From Clostridium gelidum (GTDB taxonomy: Bacteria > Bacillota > Clostridia > Clostridiales > Clostridiaceae): a stretch of 64,000 bases of DNA. Shown here piece by piece: positions 7,861 to 16,001 of this stretch. The stretch covers positions 2,637,001-2,701,000 of the forward strand of contig NZ_AP024849.1 in NCBI RefSeq assembly GCF_019977655.1, in the 5' to 3' direction. Each line of letters begins with the position of its first letter. The stretch's first letter is position 1. Position numbers and translations under genes: made by a program. The notes under the pieces were generated by a model, which was not told the DNA's origin, searched no databases, and saw only the letters and a list, made by a program, of their open reading frames with translations.

Positions 7861-8709
7861 ATGGAAAAAATAGCATTAATAACAGATAGTGCTTCAGATA
7901 TAAGTGTTGAACTGTTAGAGAAAAATAAAATTAAACTATTACCGTTTAAGGTTATATATTCTGATGGAGAATATGAAGATAGAATAGATATAACTCCACA
8001 AATGATGTACGAACGTCTAAAAATCGAAATACCTACAACTTCATTACCTAGTATAGAAAAAATGACTAATATCTTTAAGGAAGCAATAGAAGAAGGGTGT
8101 ACTCATGCAATTATAATAACCATATCAGCTGCTTTTTCAGGTACATATAATGCGGTACGATTAGTTTGCGAAGATTTTCCGGAGCTTGAGACTTTTGTTT
8201 TTGATTCTAAAACTTTAACTATGGCAGAAGGTGCAATGGTACTTGAAACTGCAAAATTAATTAGTGAAGGAAAATCATTTAAAGAAATAACTGAACTATT
8301 GCCCGTATATAGAGAAAAAATAGATTTATTTTTTACTATAGATACTTTAGAATATTTACAAAAAGGTGGTAGAATAGGTAGAGTTGCAGGAACTATTGGA
8401 GAACTTTTAAATCTTAAACCTATTATAACAGTAGCAGATGATGGAACTTATAGAACTGCTGCAAAAGCTAGAGGTTCAAAGCAATCTGTATCCAAATTGA
8501 TTGAAATATTTAAAGGGTACTTAGAAAAAGGGAAATATAAAGCCTGGATTTTAGATGGATATGGAATGGATAAAGTTCAAAGTTTATATGATGCAATAAA
8601 AGATCTTCCTAATGTAGTAGAATGTACAATTGCTGGAACAATTGGACCTGCACTTGGAGTAAATACTGGACCTGGTCTTGTAGGTATTGCAATAGAAAGA
8701 GTAGATTAA
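7861..8709 (+). CDS. DegV family fatty-acid-binding protein
   Basis: 282 aa, full family length. It starts with the signature IALITDSASDIS and has the TTSLPS, SGTYNAV and LEYLQKGGRIGR motifs typical of DegV (FakB-like) proteins, which bind a fatty acid and in Firmicutes may present it to the FakA kinase. AGGAGGGAC precedes the ATG. Its stop codon is followed one base later by the 287-bp foldback element at 8712, which separates the gene from its original terminator at 9002. Confidence 0.92.
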   Translation: MEKIALITDSASDISVELLEKNKIKLLPFKVIYSDGEYEDRIDITPQMMYERLKIEIPTTSLPSIEKMTNIFKEAIEEGCTHAIIITISAAFSGTYNAVRLVCEDFPELETFVFDSKTLTMAEGAMVLETAKLISEGKSFKEITELLPVYREKIDLFFTIDTLEYLQKGGRIGRVAGTIGELLNLKPIITVADDGTYRTAAKARGSKQSVSKLIEIFKGYLEKGKYKAWILDGYGMDKVQSLYDAIKDLPNVVECTIAGTIGPALGVNTGPGLVGIAIERVD

Positions 8710-8711
8710 TA

Positions 8712-8998
8712 TAGATAAACACAGTGAAAATCGTACTTATGGATATAACCCGCCGAAATCAATAATACTCTGTTGTTTCGGTTTCTAAGGAATTTTGATG
8801 GGTTCTTCTAAGATCGCAAGTTGTACCCAAAATGCTTGCTTCAAAGGCAAGCTTTGAACAAGCGTTTTGGAACAACTTACAATCTAAGAAGCACAACCAT
8901 CAAAATTCCTAATGAAACACTGCACAACAGAGTATTATTGATTTCTAATTATGGATATATATTCATGGTATAAGTAAAACTTTGCATCTGTTTATCTA
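8712..8998. mobile_element. Foldback MITE-like element, copy 1 (287 bp)
   Basis: The left end TAGATAAACACAGTG and right end CTGTTTATCTA are inverted repeats flanked by TA on each side (8710-8711 and 8999-9000), consistent with TA target duplication by a Tc1/mariner-IS630 type transposase. There is no ORF. The interior folds on itself: GGAATTTTGATGG pairs with CCATCAAAATTCC, CTTCTAAGAT with ATCTAAGAAG (bulges), and CCAAAATGCTTG with CAAGCGTTTTGG. It shares CCGCCGAAAT, GTTGTACCCA and TGGAACAAC with the copies at 23162 and 63169. Confidence 0.75.
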
Positions 8999-9001
8999 TA
9001 T

Positions 9002-9065
9002 AAACTCCTACTAATATTAAAGAAAAATTAAGTGTTTTCTTTAATATTAGTAGGAGTTTTATTTT
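9002..9065 (+). terminator. Strong intrinsic terminator (original degV-gene terminator)
   Basis: 25-bp perfect stem (9002-9026 with 9035-9059), 8-nt loop, then TATTTTAATTT. It lies directly beyond the foldback element, so it most likely terminated the degV-family gene before the insertion. Confidence 0.85.
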
Positions 9066-9122
9066 AATTTCAATAAATAATTTTATATATATAGTAAAGA
9101 CTAATGTATAGAAAAATATATA

Positions 9123-9190
9123 AGGGAGGTGAAAGTAAATAGCAAGTCAAATATACTAGCATACTGACTTGCTATTTATTGAACCTCCCT
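9123..9190 (+). promoter_or_regulatory. 5'-UTR hairpin enclosing an SD-like sequence, ahead of SDR gene
   Basis: Outer arms AGGGAGGT (9123-9130) and ACCTCCCT (9183-9190) enclose inner arms AAATAGCAAGTCA (9137-9149) and its exact complement (9165-9177). There is no T-run, so this is not a plain terminator. The true SD (TTAGGAGGA) of the downstream gene lies 5 bases beyond and stays unpaired. It could be an RNA stabiliser, an attenuator partner or a protein-binding hairpin. Confidence 0.55.
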
Positions 9191-9209
9191 AAACTTAGGA
9201 GGAATTAAA

Positions 9210-10076
9210 ATGAATTTTCCAACATCTTTTCCCAAGCAACATCAAAACAAGCATCCGGGATTTGAGTATGAAATGAATCCAACTCCAATATACGATGATC
9301 CAACTTATAATAAAAAGGGTAATACATTAAATAATAAAGTTGCTATAATTACTGGTGGTGATAGTGGAATCGGTAGAGCTGTTGCTATAGCATATGCAAA
9401 TCAAGGCGCAGATTTAGTGATTGTTTATTATAATGAACATAAGGATGCAGAAGAAACCAAAAAATTAGTAGATGCAATAGGTAGAAAATGTACTCTCATA
9501 TCTGGAGATATTGGTGATGTGAATTTTTGTAAAAGTGTTATAGAAAAAACTATGAGTGAGTATGGGAAAATTGATATATTAGTTAATAATGCTGCTGTTC
9601 AATATGAATGCACTGATATTAAGCAATTGCCTGATGATCAATTTGATAGAACTTTTAAAACCAATGTATATGGTGCTTTTTATATGACAAAAGCTGCAAT
9701 GAATCATTTGAAAAGTGGAGGATGTATAATAAATACAACTTCAGTTGTAGCCTATTTGGGCAATGAAACACTTATAGATTATTCAATGACCAAAGGTGCA
9801 CTTGTTGCATTTACAAGAAGTCTATCAACAGCACTTGCAAAAGGAAAAACCGGAATAAGAGTAAATGCTGTTGCACCAGGACCTATTTGGACACCACTTA
9901 TACCATCTTGTTTTGATGAAACAAAGACTTCGGAGCATGGATCAAAAGCTCCAATGGGAAGAGCAGGGCAACCCGTTGAATGTGCAGGAGCTTATGTATT
10001 TTTAGCTTCAGAATGTGCTTCATACATTACAGGTCAAACTATACATATTAATGGTGGGGAAATAGTAAATGGTTGA
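9210..10076 (+). CDS. Short-chain dehydrogenase/reductase (general stress protein 39-like)
   Basis: 288 aa. The NAD(P)-binding TGGDSGIG is at residues 48-55, NNAA at about 126-129, catalytic Ser at about 178, and the Y191-x3-K195 pair in YSMTK. The 40-residue N-terminal extension (FPTSFPKQHQNKHPGFEYEM) before the Rossmann fold is typical of the subgroup of B. subtilis YdaD/GspA39-like and YhdF-like SDRs, annotated as glucose 1-dehydrogenase-like; the substrate is unknown. The 5' UTR holds the hairpin at 9123-9190, and a terminator follows at 10205-10241. Confidence 0.9.
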   Translation: MNFPTSFPKQHQNKHPGFEYEMNPTPIYDDPTYNKKGNTLNNKVAIITGGDSGIGRAVAIAYANQGADLVIVYYNEHKDAEETKKLVDAIGRKCTLISGDIGDVNFCKSVIEKTMSEYGKIDILVNNAAVQYECTDIKQLPDDQFDRTFKTNVYGAFYMTKAAMNHLKSGGCIINTTSVVAYLGNETLIDYSMTKGALVAFTRSLSTALAKGKTGIRVNAVAPGPIWTPLIPSCFDETKTSEHGSKAPMGRAGQPVECAGAYVFLASECASYITGQTIHINGGEIVNG

Positions 10077-10204
10077 ACTGAACCAATAAATATTGAACAA
10101 ACTGCTTAAACTTTAAATAAATTGAAACTACATCGTCCAAAACAGCAACACCCAATAATAAAGAAAAAATGAAATGAAACGAATGACTAACCAAAATGAA
10201 TCCA

Positions 10205-10241
10205 AGAGTTAAGGTACAATATTATGCCTTAGCTCTTTTTT
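10205..10241 (+). terminator. Intrinsic terminator of SDR gene
   Basis: AGAGTTAAGGTA pairs with GCCTTAGCTCT, followed by TTTTTT. Confidence 0.8.
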
Positions 10242-10590
10242 GATGAAGAAAATAGAAAAGAGAAAAGTTGGTTAAAGTTAGAGGGATAAAGGGCTTCAAG
10301 AGCTTTTGGAAAAGGTGATTAAGAGGTGGATTTTTGATAAAGAATAGTTCGGAAATAAATTGAGAAAAGAATTTTAGCATTTTGTCAAACTTTAGGGGGG
10401 GAGTACATAGTGAGACGAGTTAAAAATAATGTTTAATATAATTAGGAATATTATTCTTTTATGGTTATAAAATGTTAAAATATAAATAAATAATATTTTA
10501 ATGCACAATGGTATATGATGTATTAAATAATTTTGAAGATATATAGATATAAATTGTAACTAGTCTAATATGGTTATAGGAGGAATTGGT
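10242..10590. other. Intergenic region without a supported gene
   Basis: No complete gene was seen. One frame around 10290-10350 reads DKGLQELLEKVIKRWIFDKE before a stop, which looks like decayed coding sequence, but I cannot place it. A G-rich SD-like GGGGGGGAG at about 10395-10403 is followed by only an 8-codon ORF. Confidence 0.4.
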
Positions 10591-10857
10591 TTGAGAAATA
10601 ATGAGAGGTTTATTCAACAATGGTCTAAAAAAAGGGGAAATGGAAGATTAAAATATATTATAATCAATAGTACAATATATTGTATAGTATATTGGATATT
10701 TGCAAGCTTAATTTTTCTAATTCAAGGTAAAGAATTTCATAAACTAATAGAGAATTTTGATTTATTCATAATTTTTATTGTTATATATATAATATCTTTA
10801 TTTATAAAATGGAAAAAGAATGAAGATAAATACAGTAATATAATAAACAATAAGTAA
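10591..10857 (+). CDS. Small hypothetical membrane protein (2 TM)
   Basis: 88 aa from the TTG at 10591, preferred because ATAGGAGG lies 7 bases upstream; the in-frame ATG at 10570 would place the SD inside the gene. After a basic N-terminus (NNERFIQQWSKKRGNGRLKY) there are two hydrophobic segments (IINSTIYCIVYWIFASLIFL and LFIIFIVIYIISLFIKW) forming a hairpin with both ends inside. This resembles small clostridial 2TM proteins of unknown role. It is followed by a methyltransferase gene with a 74-base gap. Confidence 0.6.
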   Translation: MRNNERFIQQWSKKRGNGRLKYIIINSTIYCIVYWIFASLIFLIQGKEFHKLIENFDLFIIFIVIYIISLFIKWKKNEDKYSNIINNK

Positions 10858-10931
10858 ATACAAAGTTGTATTTTTTTCTACCACACATTTTTCTATAAAA
10901 ATGTAATAATTAAGATATGGAGGGAAATTAC

Positions 10932-11540
10932 ATGACATTTTTAATTAAACAACCACAGTTATACAGATTTTTAAATTATTGCAATGAATATGACTTGGAA
11001 AAAAATATATTAGATTGCGGAGCAGGGGGAGATTGTCCACCACTTGCTATTTTTTCAGAGTTTGGATATAAAACATACGGAATTGAAATCAGCGATTCAC
11101 AAATAGGAAAAGCCAAAATATTTTCAGAAAAATTCGGTCTTGAACTGAATATTTCTAAAGGAGATATAAGAGAATTACTATTTGAAGATGAAAGCATAAG
11201 TTATATTTATTCTTACAATTCTATTTTTCATATGACAAAGAAAGATATTACAAAATCTGTGAATGAAATTAAGAGAGTCCTAAAACCTGGAGGATTATGT
11301 TGCATAAATTTTCTTTCATTATATGACAGTGGGTATGGTGAAGGAGATAAACTAGGAGAAAATGAATTTTTGCAGATAGAAAGAGGAGAACAAGTTATTC
11401 ATACATACTATGACATTAATGAAGCAGAACTTCACTTTAAAGATATGAAAATTTTATTTAAAGAAAATAGAATTATAGAAAGAATTTATGAGGGACAAAA
11501 AGTTAAACAAGGATATATTGATTATATAGTTCAAAAGTAA
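10932..11540 (+). CDS. Class I SAM-dependent methyltransferase
   Basis: 202 aa from the ATG at 10932; an upstream in-frame ATG (10917) overlaps the GGAGGG ribosome binding site. The SAM-binding glycine motif is seen as LDCGAGGDCPPLAIF, followed by YGIEIS (acidic residue of motif II), and later IKRVLKPGGLCCINF (post motif). This is Methyltransf_11/25-like organisation. The substrate cannot be read from the sequence. It is probably a single-gene unit. Confidence 0.85.
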   Translation: MTFLIKQPQLYRFLNYCNEYDLEKNILDCGAGGDCPPLAIFSEFGYKTYGIEISDSQIGKAKIFSEKFGLELNISKGDIRELLFEDESISYIYSYNSIFHMTKKDITKSVNEIKRVLKPGGLCCINFLSLYDSGYGEGDKLGENEFLQIERGEQVIHTYYDINEAELHFKDMKILFKENRIIERIYEGQKVKQGYIDYIVQK

Positions 11541-11627
11541 AAATTTAAAAGTAGAAAAAATTATTCTAAGGTATAAAGTTGTAGTCAATTAACTCTAATT
11601 TTATAGCTTTTTTAAGAGGAATAATTT

Positions 11628-11702
11628 ATGAAAGATAGATATTTTTATAAGGATACAGATATATTAATAAATAAAATATTAAATAGACAGGGGCTGATGT
11701 AA
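11628..11702 (+). pseudogene. 24-codon remnant resembling a Fic/DOC protein N-terminus
   Basis: The ORF MKDRYFYKDTDILINK... with AAGAGGA upstream ends after 24 codons. The pattern (basic, Y-x-Y, D-x-L-x-N-K) resembles the first residues of Fic-domain proteins, but the catalytic HPFxxGNGR core is absent, so if related it is a truncated remnant. Its TAA overlaps the ATG of the next gene (TAATG), so it may now act as a translationally coupled leader. The family match rests on a short stretch only. Confidence 0.35.
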
Positions 11703-12232
11703 TGAAGTTAATAGCAAATTATATCTCAATCTCGAGGATGGTTATTGCCATTACATTGTTTTTAGTAAAACCATTAAGTATAGAGTTTTTTACGATATAT
11801 TTCATTTGTGGAATTAGTGATATTTTTGATGGATATATTGCAAGGAAGACAAACACCACAAGCAAATTGGGTGATAACATTGACTCTGTTGCAGATTTGA
11901 TAATGCTAGTGGTACTGATGATTGTACTATATCCAATCATGAGTCTGACAGTTCAAATAATTCTTTGGATATTTATCATAGGAGTAATTAGAGTTGTGTC
12001 AATGATGGTGGTATTTGTAAAGTATAAAACTTTTGAGATGCTTCATACTTATGGAAATAAAATTACGGGGCTTGTACTATTTACATTGCCGCTATCACTT
12101 GCTTTTCTCCAATCAGAAGTGATTATGTATACAATTTGTATCTTCGCTAGTATTTCTGCTATTGAAGAATTAGTTATTCATCTATCGTCAAATGAATTGC
12201 AAATAAATAAGAAAAGCATATTCTTAAAATGA
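11702..12232 (+). CDS. CDP-alcohol phosphatidyltransferase family membrane protein
   Basis: 176 aa with about five membrane segments. The full family motif D-x2-D-G-x2-A-R-x8-G-x3-D-x3-D is visible: D40, D43, G44, A47, R48, G57, D61 and D65 in DIFDGYIARKTNTTSKLGDN and the next residues. Enzymes of this family move a phosphatidyl group from CDP-diacylglycerol to an alcohol such as glycerol phosphate, serine or inositol, or make cardiolipin. The actual acceptor is unknown; the short length resembles PgsA-like accessory members rather than the housekeeping enzyme. Translation likely couples to the preceding 24-codon ORF. Confidence 0.88.
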   Translation: MKLIANYISISRMVIAITLFLVKPLSIEFFTIYFICGISDIFDGYIARKTNTTSKLGDNIDSVADLIMLVVLMIVLYPIMSLTVQIILWIFIIGVIRVVSMMVVFVKYKTFEMLHTYGNKITGLVLFTLPLSLAFLQSEVIMYTICIFASISAIEELVIHLSSNELQINKKSIFLK

Positions 12233-12327
12233 TTCAAAAGAAGGATTATTTAACTTTTTATTATGGATTATAGGTTGTGGTATAATAATTTCATTATGGA
12301 CTTATAAGAGATAAATGGAGGTACTTT

Positions 12328-12798
12328 ATGATAATTAGAGAAATACAAGAAAAAGATAATGAACAAGTGGAGTCCCTTATTAGAACCTGTTTAATAGAAT
12401 TTGAAGCAAATAAACCAGGTTGTGCATGGGAAGATCCTAATTTGGGGAAATTTTATCAAGTTTATCAAAATGAAAAATCTAAATATTGGGTTGTTGAAGA
12501 GGATAATAAAATAGTAGCTGGTTGCGGTATTGGTCCTTTACCTAATAGAGAAAATATATGTGAATTACAGAAAATGTATTCTCTAAAAGAAGTGAGAGGT
12601 ACTGGAATTGCAAATGAATTATTAAAAATTTCTTTAGAATTTGCGAAAAAGTATTATGAAAAATGTTATCTTGAAACTTTTGCAAATATGGTGGCAGCCA
12701 ATAAATTTTATAATAAGCATAAATTTATTCGATTAGAAAAACCATTAGTTGAAACAGAACATTATGCTTGCGATGTATGGTATATAAAAACTTTATAG
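12328..12798 (+). CDS. GNAT family N-acetyltransferase
   Basis: 156 aa with ATGGAGGTACTTT before the ATG. It has the GNAT order: N-terminal IREIQEKDNEQVESLIRTCL, beta strand IVAGCGIGPL, acetyl-CoA loop VRGTGIANELLKISLEFAKK (R/Q-x-x-G-x-A), then ANMVAANKFYNKHKFIRLEK. It resembles the MarR-linked or YwnA-like small GNATs. Substrate unknown. It is one of several unrelated single GNAT genes in this window. Confidence 0.88.
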   Translation: MIIREIQEKDNEQVESLIRTCLIEFEANKPGCAWEDPNLGKFYQVYQNEKSKYWVVEEDNKIVAGCGIGPLPNRENICELQKMYSLKEVRGTGIANELLKISLEFAKKYYEKCYLETFANMVAANKFYNKHKFIRLEKPLVETEHYACDVWYIKTL

Positions 12799-12842
12799 AA
12801 GATTTCTAATTACAACTTAAATACAAAATAGGAGGCTTATTA

Positions 12843-13529
12843 ATGAACAGTAAATTAGAATTTGATTCAGAATTTAGTAATGTAAAATATATTGAGAAAG
12901 ATAATATAGTATTCTTAACATGGAAGAAATTTTGTAGTTTTGATGATTATAGAACCCCTACATATTTTGCTTTGGGTTTATTGGAAAAATATCCAAATAG
13001 TAAATTTGTGGTAGATGCAAGAAATGGGTTTGAAGATGATAAAGAAGATGTGGAGTGGGGATTTTCAGAGCTACTTCCGGCAATGTCTAAGACAGATTGT
13101 AAATATGTTGCGTTTATCATAAATGAAGTAAATGAAATTGAAGAAGAAATGGATTTATGGACAGAAGAATTTGGCAAATATTTCGCAGTTGTTAGGACAG
13201 TAAGTTATGAAGCTGCTATAAATAAAATGAACGAATGTCTATTAGTTAATGTGACTTACACAATAAAACAAGGAAAAAGAGAAGAGTTTTTTAATAAGGT
13301 AAATGAAATGAGGATTGTTAAGGATTCAAGGAAAGAACCTGGAAATATCAAATATGAGTACTTTTTCCAAGTTGAATCCGAGGATAAACTATTTCTAATG
13401 GAAATGTGGGTGAATGATGTAGCTCAATCAATGCATGGTAAGACGGAACATTACAAAAAATTGCAGTTATTGAAAGAAGAATATGTGACAGATGTAAATA
13501 TTGAGAAATATAATATAAGCAAGCGTTAA
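12843..13529 (+). CDS. Two-domain protein: N-terminal STAS-like region fused to ABM monooxygenase domain
   Basis: 228 aa with AGGAGGC SD. Residues 1-130 (VKYIEKDNIVFLTWKKFCSF through FAVVRTVSYEAAINKM) have the alternating strand-helix pattern of a STAS/SpoIIAA-like fold. Residues 133-222 (LLVNVTYTIKQGKREEFFNK, EPGNIKYEYFF, LFLMEMWVND, HGKTEHYKKL) match the antibiotic biosynthesis monooxygenase (ABM, YgiN-like) dimeric ferredoxin fold. The fusion is unusual. A segment of about 130 bp from its 5' part is duplicated as a decayed copy at 16084-16217. Confidence 0.7.
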   Translation: MNSKLEFDSEFSNVKYIEKDNIVFLTWKKFCSFDDYRTPTYFALGLLEKYPNSKFVVDARNGFEDDKEDVEWGFSELLPAMSKTDCKYVAFIINEVNEIEEEMDLWTEEFGKYFAVVRTVSYEAAINKMNECLLVNVTYTIKQGKREEFFNKVNEMRIVKDSRKEPGNIKYEYFFQVESEDKLFLMEMWVNDVAQSMHGKTEHYKKLQLLKEEYVTDVNIEKYNISKR

Positions 13530-13665
13530 GCACCACTGTTGATGATTCGAAAAATTAAGGATAGTTAACGTTTTGTAGTTACTACAACTTTGTAGAAAAT
13601 GTGTCACAACAGTAGATAGTTATTAAGTAAAGATTATTTATATGTCTTTGATTGGAGAGGAATTA

Positions 13666-14148
13666 ATGGATATTGCATTTAAAACAGAAATTGGTCGCTT
13701 TAATTATAGAGTTACGGGGATTTTAATTCATGACAATAAATTACTTATAATGAAAGATGAAAATTCTCCATATTATTATATTCCTGGTGGTAGAGTAAAA
13801 ATGAATGAAACAAGTGAAGATGCAATAATAAGAGAAATTAAAGAAGAGGTAGAAATAGATGTAAATGTAGAGAGACTGCTTTGGATAGTTGAAAATTTCT
13901 TTAATGAGGAACAAAGTGGTGAGAAATTTGATGAATTAGGATTATATTATTTGCTGCATTTGAAAGATGAAAATATTCTTCAAATGGGTAACGAATTTGT
14001 TATGAACGAAGGGGGAAAACATACCCTTATGTTTACTTGGAAGCCTTTAGAAGACATTAAAAATTTACATATATATCCTCTCTTTTTAAAAGAAAGAATT
14101 ATGAATTTACCCAATACAATAGAGCACATAGTCGAAATCAAAGCATAA
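13666..14148 (+). CDS. NUDIX hydrolase
   Basis: 160 aa from the ATG at 13666, which follows TTGGAGAGG; an in-frame ATG at 13642 precedes that SD. The Nudix box G-x5-E-x7-R-E-U-x-E-E is visible as GRVKMNETSEDAIIREIKEE, with the last Gly of the consensus replaced by Glu. Substrate (nucleoside diphosphate derivative) unknown. Directly after its stop, in the same frame, begins an adenosine deaminase fragment, so the 3' flank is a recombination scar. Confidence 0.87.
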   Translation: MDIAFKTEIGRFNYRVTGILIHDNKLLIMKDENSPYYYIPGGRVKMNETSEDAIIREIKEEVEIDVNVERLLWIVENFFNEEQSGEKFDELGLYYLLHLKDENILQMGNEFVMNEGGKHTLMFTWKPLEDIKNLHIYPLFLKERIMNLPNTIEHIVEIKA

Positions 14149-14160
14149 TCTGTATCTGAA

Positions 14161-14607
14161 AATTTTCTTAAACGAATATTCATTCTTAGAAAATTTCAGT
14201 CTATTTATAAGAAAGCTAAGGAACAAGGATTAAAACTAAAAGCACATATTGGAGAATGGGGAATTGCAAAAGATGTTCAAAAAGGTGTGCATGTTTTAGG
14301 TTTAGATGAAGTTCAGCATGGAATTTCGGCAGCTGAATCTCCCGAAGTAATTAAATATTTAGTGGACAACCATATACGGCTAAATATTGTGCCCACCAGT
14401 AATATTAAATTAGGTCGAGTATCAAAATTGGCTGAACATCCAATTAAGGCGTTTTATAAAGCAGGCATTGATGTGACAATTAATTCTGATGATATATTGA
14501 TTTTTGATAGCCCTATATCTAAAGAATATTTAAGGTTGTATGAAGCAGGAACATTAACTGCTGAAGAATTAGATGATATAAGGGTTAATGGATTGCGTAA
14601 ATTATGA
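14161..14607 (+). pseudogene. Adenosine deaminase family fragment (central/C-terminal part)
   Basis: In frame from about 14161 the sequence reads KFQSIYKKAKEQGLKLKAHI-GE, then VQHGISAAES, NIVPTSNIKLG, HPIKAFYKAGIDVTINSDD. These are the HxGE, GHG-like, PTSN and SDD motifs of the adenosine/AMP deaminase family. The N-terminal half with the HxH zinc ligands is missing and no ATG or SD begins the open frame (a GTG occurs at 14287). The C-terminus also ends early at GLRKL. The fragment starts next to the stop of the NUDIX gene, suggesting deletion. Confidence 0.8.
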
Positions 14608-14693
14608 TCATAATATTTCAATTATACAAAATATTAGAATGGTGAATTAAATTATTAACAATTAAGTTATGGAGTGAAAAAAGGAGTGTTATT

Positions 14694-15575
14694 ATGCGAA
14701 CTGAAAAAGAAATGTTTGATTTAATATTAGATGTTGCAAATAGAAATGATAAAATTAGAGCTGTTTATATGAATGGTTCTCGAGCAAATCCTAATATAAA
14801 AAAGGATATTTTTCAGGACTATGACATTGTTTATGTGGTTACTGAAACAGAATCCTTTCTGAGTGATGATGGTTGGATAAGTGTTTTTGGAGAACTGATT
14901 ATTTTCCAAGAGCCTGATAAGCTTGATAAAATGCAAGGAAGAGATGTTGATTTAAAAAATGGGTATGGATATTTAATGCAGTTTACAGATGGAAATAGAA
15001 TTGACTTGCATATTCAGACTATGGAGGGGTTAATGAAAGAATACGGAACTGATAAGTTGACTGTTCCACTGCTTGATAAAGATAACTGTTTACCAAAAAT
15101 TCCAGCACCATCAGATGAGGATTATTGGGTGAAAAAACCTACATATGGACAATATTTTAGTCGATGTAATAATTTTTGGTGGGTAGCACCATATTGTGCA
15201 AAAGGCCTTTGGAGGCAAGAAATTCTTTTTACAATAGAAGTACTGAACAGTTATGTGCGACAAGAATTATTAACAATGCTATATTGGCATGTGGGTGCTC
15301 AAACAGAATTTAAAGTAAGTATCGGAAAAGCAAACAAATATTTAAAAGAATATTTAGATTTGGACGTATGGACGAGATTGATGAAGACATTTAATATGAG
15401 CGATTATGATTCTTCTTGGAATGCATTGATTACAACATGTGAATTGTTTGAAGAGATTGCACCAAAAGTAGGTAAAATATTTGAATATGACTATAATTAT
15501 GATGAAGCTAAAAGAAGCTTTGATTTTATAAAGCATATCAAGGAATTACCAAATACTGCAACGAAAATTTACTAA
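14694..15575 (+). CDS. Aminoglycoside 6-adenylyltransferase family protein (ANT(6)/AadK-like)
   Basis: 293 aa, full family length. The nucleotidyltransferase core is visible as VYMNGSRANPN (residues 25-33) followed by QDYDIVYVV, the paired acidic metal ligands at about 42 and 44; RIDLHIQT supplies a third acidic residue. C-terminal LLTMLYWHVG and WTRLMKTF are typical of ANT(6) enzymes such as B. subtilis AadK, which adenylate streptomycin at position 6. It is preceded by AAAGGAG. Activity as resistance is inferred from family only. Confidence 0.88.
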   Translation: MRTEKEMFDLILDVANRNDKIRAVYMNGSRANPNIKKDIFQDYDIVYVVTETESFLSDDGWISVFGELIIFQEPDKLDKMQGRDVDLKNGYGYLMQFTDGNRIDLHIQTMEGLMKEYGTDKLTVPLLDKDNCLPKIPAPSDEDYWVKKPTYGQYFSRCNNFWWVAPYCAKGLWRQEILFTIEVLNSYVRQELLTMLYWHVGAQTEFKVSIGKANKYLKEYLDLDVWTRLMKTFNMSDYDSSWNALITTCELFEEIAPKVGKIFEYDYNYDEAKRSFDFIKHIKELPNTATKIY

Positions 15576-15618
15576 TTAAATTACACATTACCGTTAATTG
15601 TGTTACAAGAGTAAAATT

Positions 15619-15988
15619 ATGAGAAATAAAGATTTTTATAACAAAGGGTGAGAAACCAATTAGGAAGGTACCTCATTATATGACATTAGGTGAATGTGAT
15701 TGGATAAGAACCTGGTATACTGATGGTGCATATATAAAAATTCCCATTACAGAATTTGACTTAGAGACAATTTCATTTACTTACGGAGATATGTTTCCTA
15801 ATTTCAGCGATAGAGTTAATGATGACAGTGAATATAGGAGAACTACCTATATGTATAATGAAATGCTGAAAATAATCAATAAATACGGATATCCAAATGG
15901 TGTTTCAAAAAGAGGTCAGCAGCTACCCTTTAAATATATTGAAGTGCAAGTTTGGGACGATGAGGTCATTAATAGGTATAGATTGTAG
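15619..15988 (+). pseudogene. Conserved hypothetical protein gene with a single-base frameshift
   Basis: An ATG at 15619 opens MRNKDFYNKG and then hits TGA. In the next frame KGEKPIRKVPHYMTLGEC runs on without break to the stop at 15986-15988. One extra G in the GGG at about 15646-15648 explains the switch. The rest (WIRTWYTDGAYIKIPI, FTYGDMFPNFSDRV, YIEVQVWDDEV) looks like a conserved bacterial family of about 120 aa that I cannot name. An ORF from the ATG at 15680 alone would lack the N-terminus. Confidence 0.55.
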
Positions 15989-16001
15989 ACATTTCTTTAT
16001 T

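Noticed and set aside
9128..9167. Possible 12-codon GTG-started leader peptide in the hairpin
   Set aside because: The SD would be inside the stem and the peptide has no regulatory codon pattern.
10570..10857. Longer start (ATG 10570) of the 2TM protein
   Set aside because: Its first codons contain the AGGAGG that serves the TTG at 10591.
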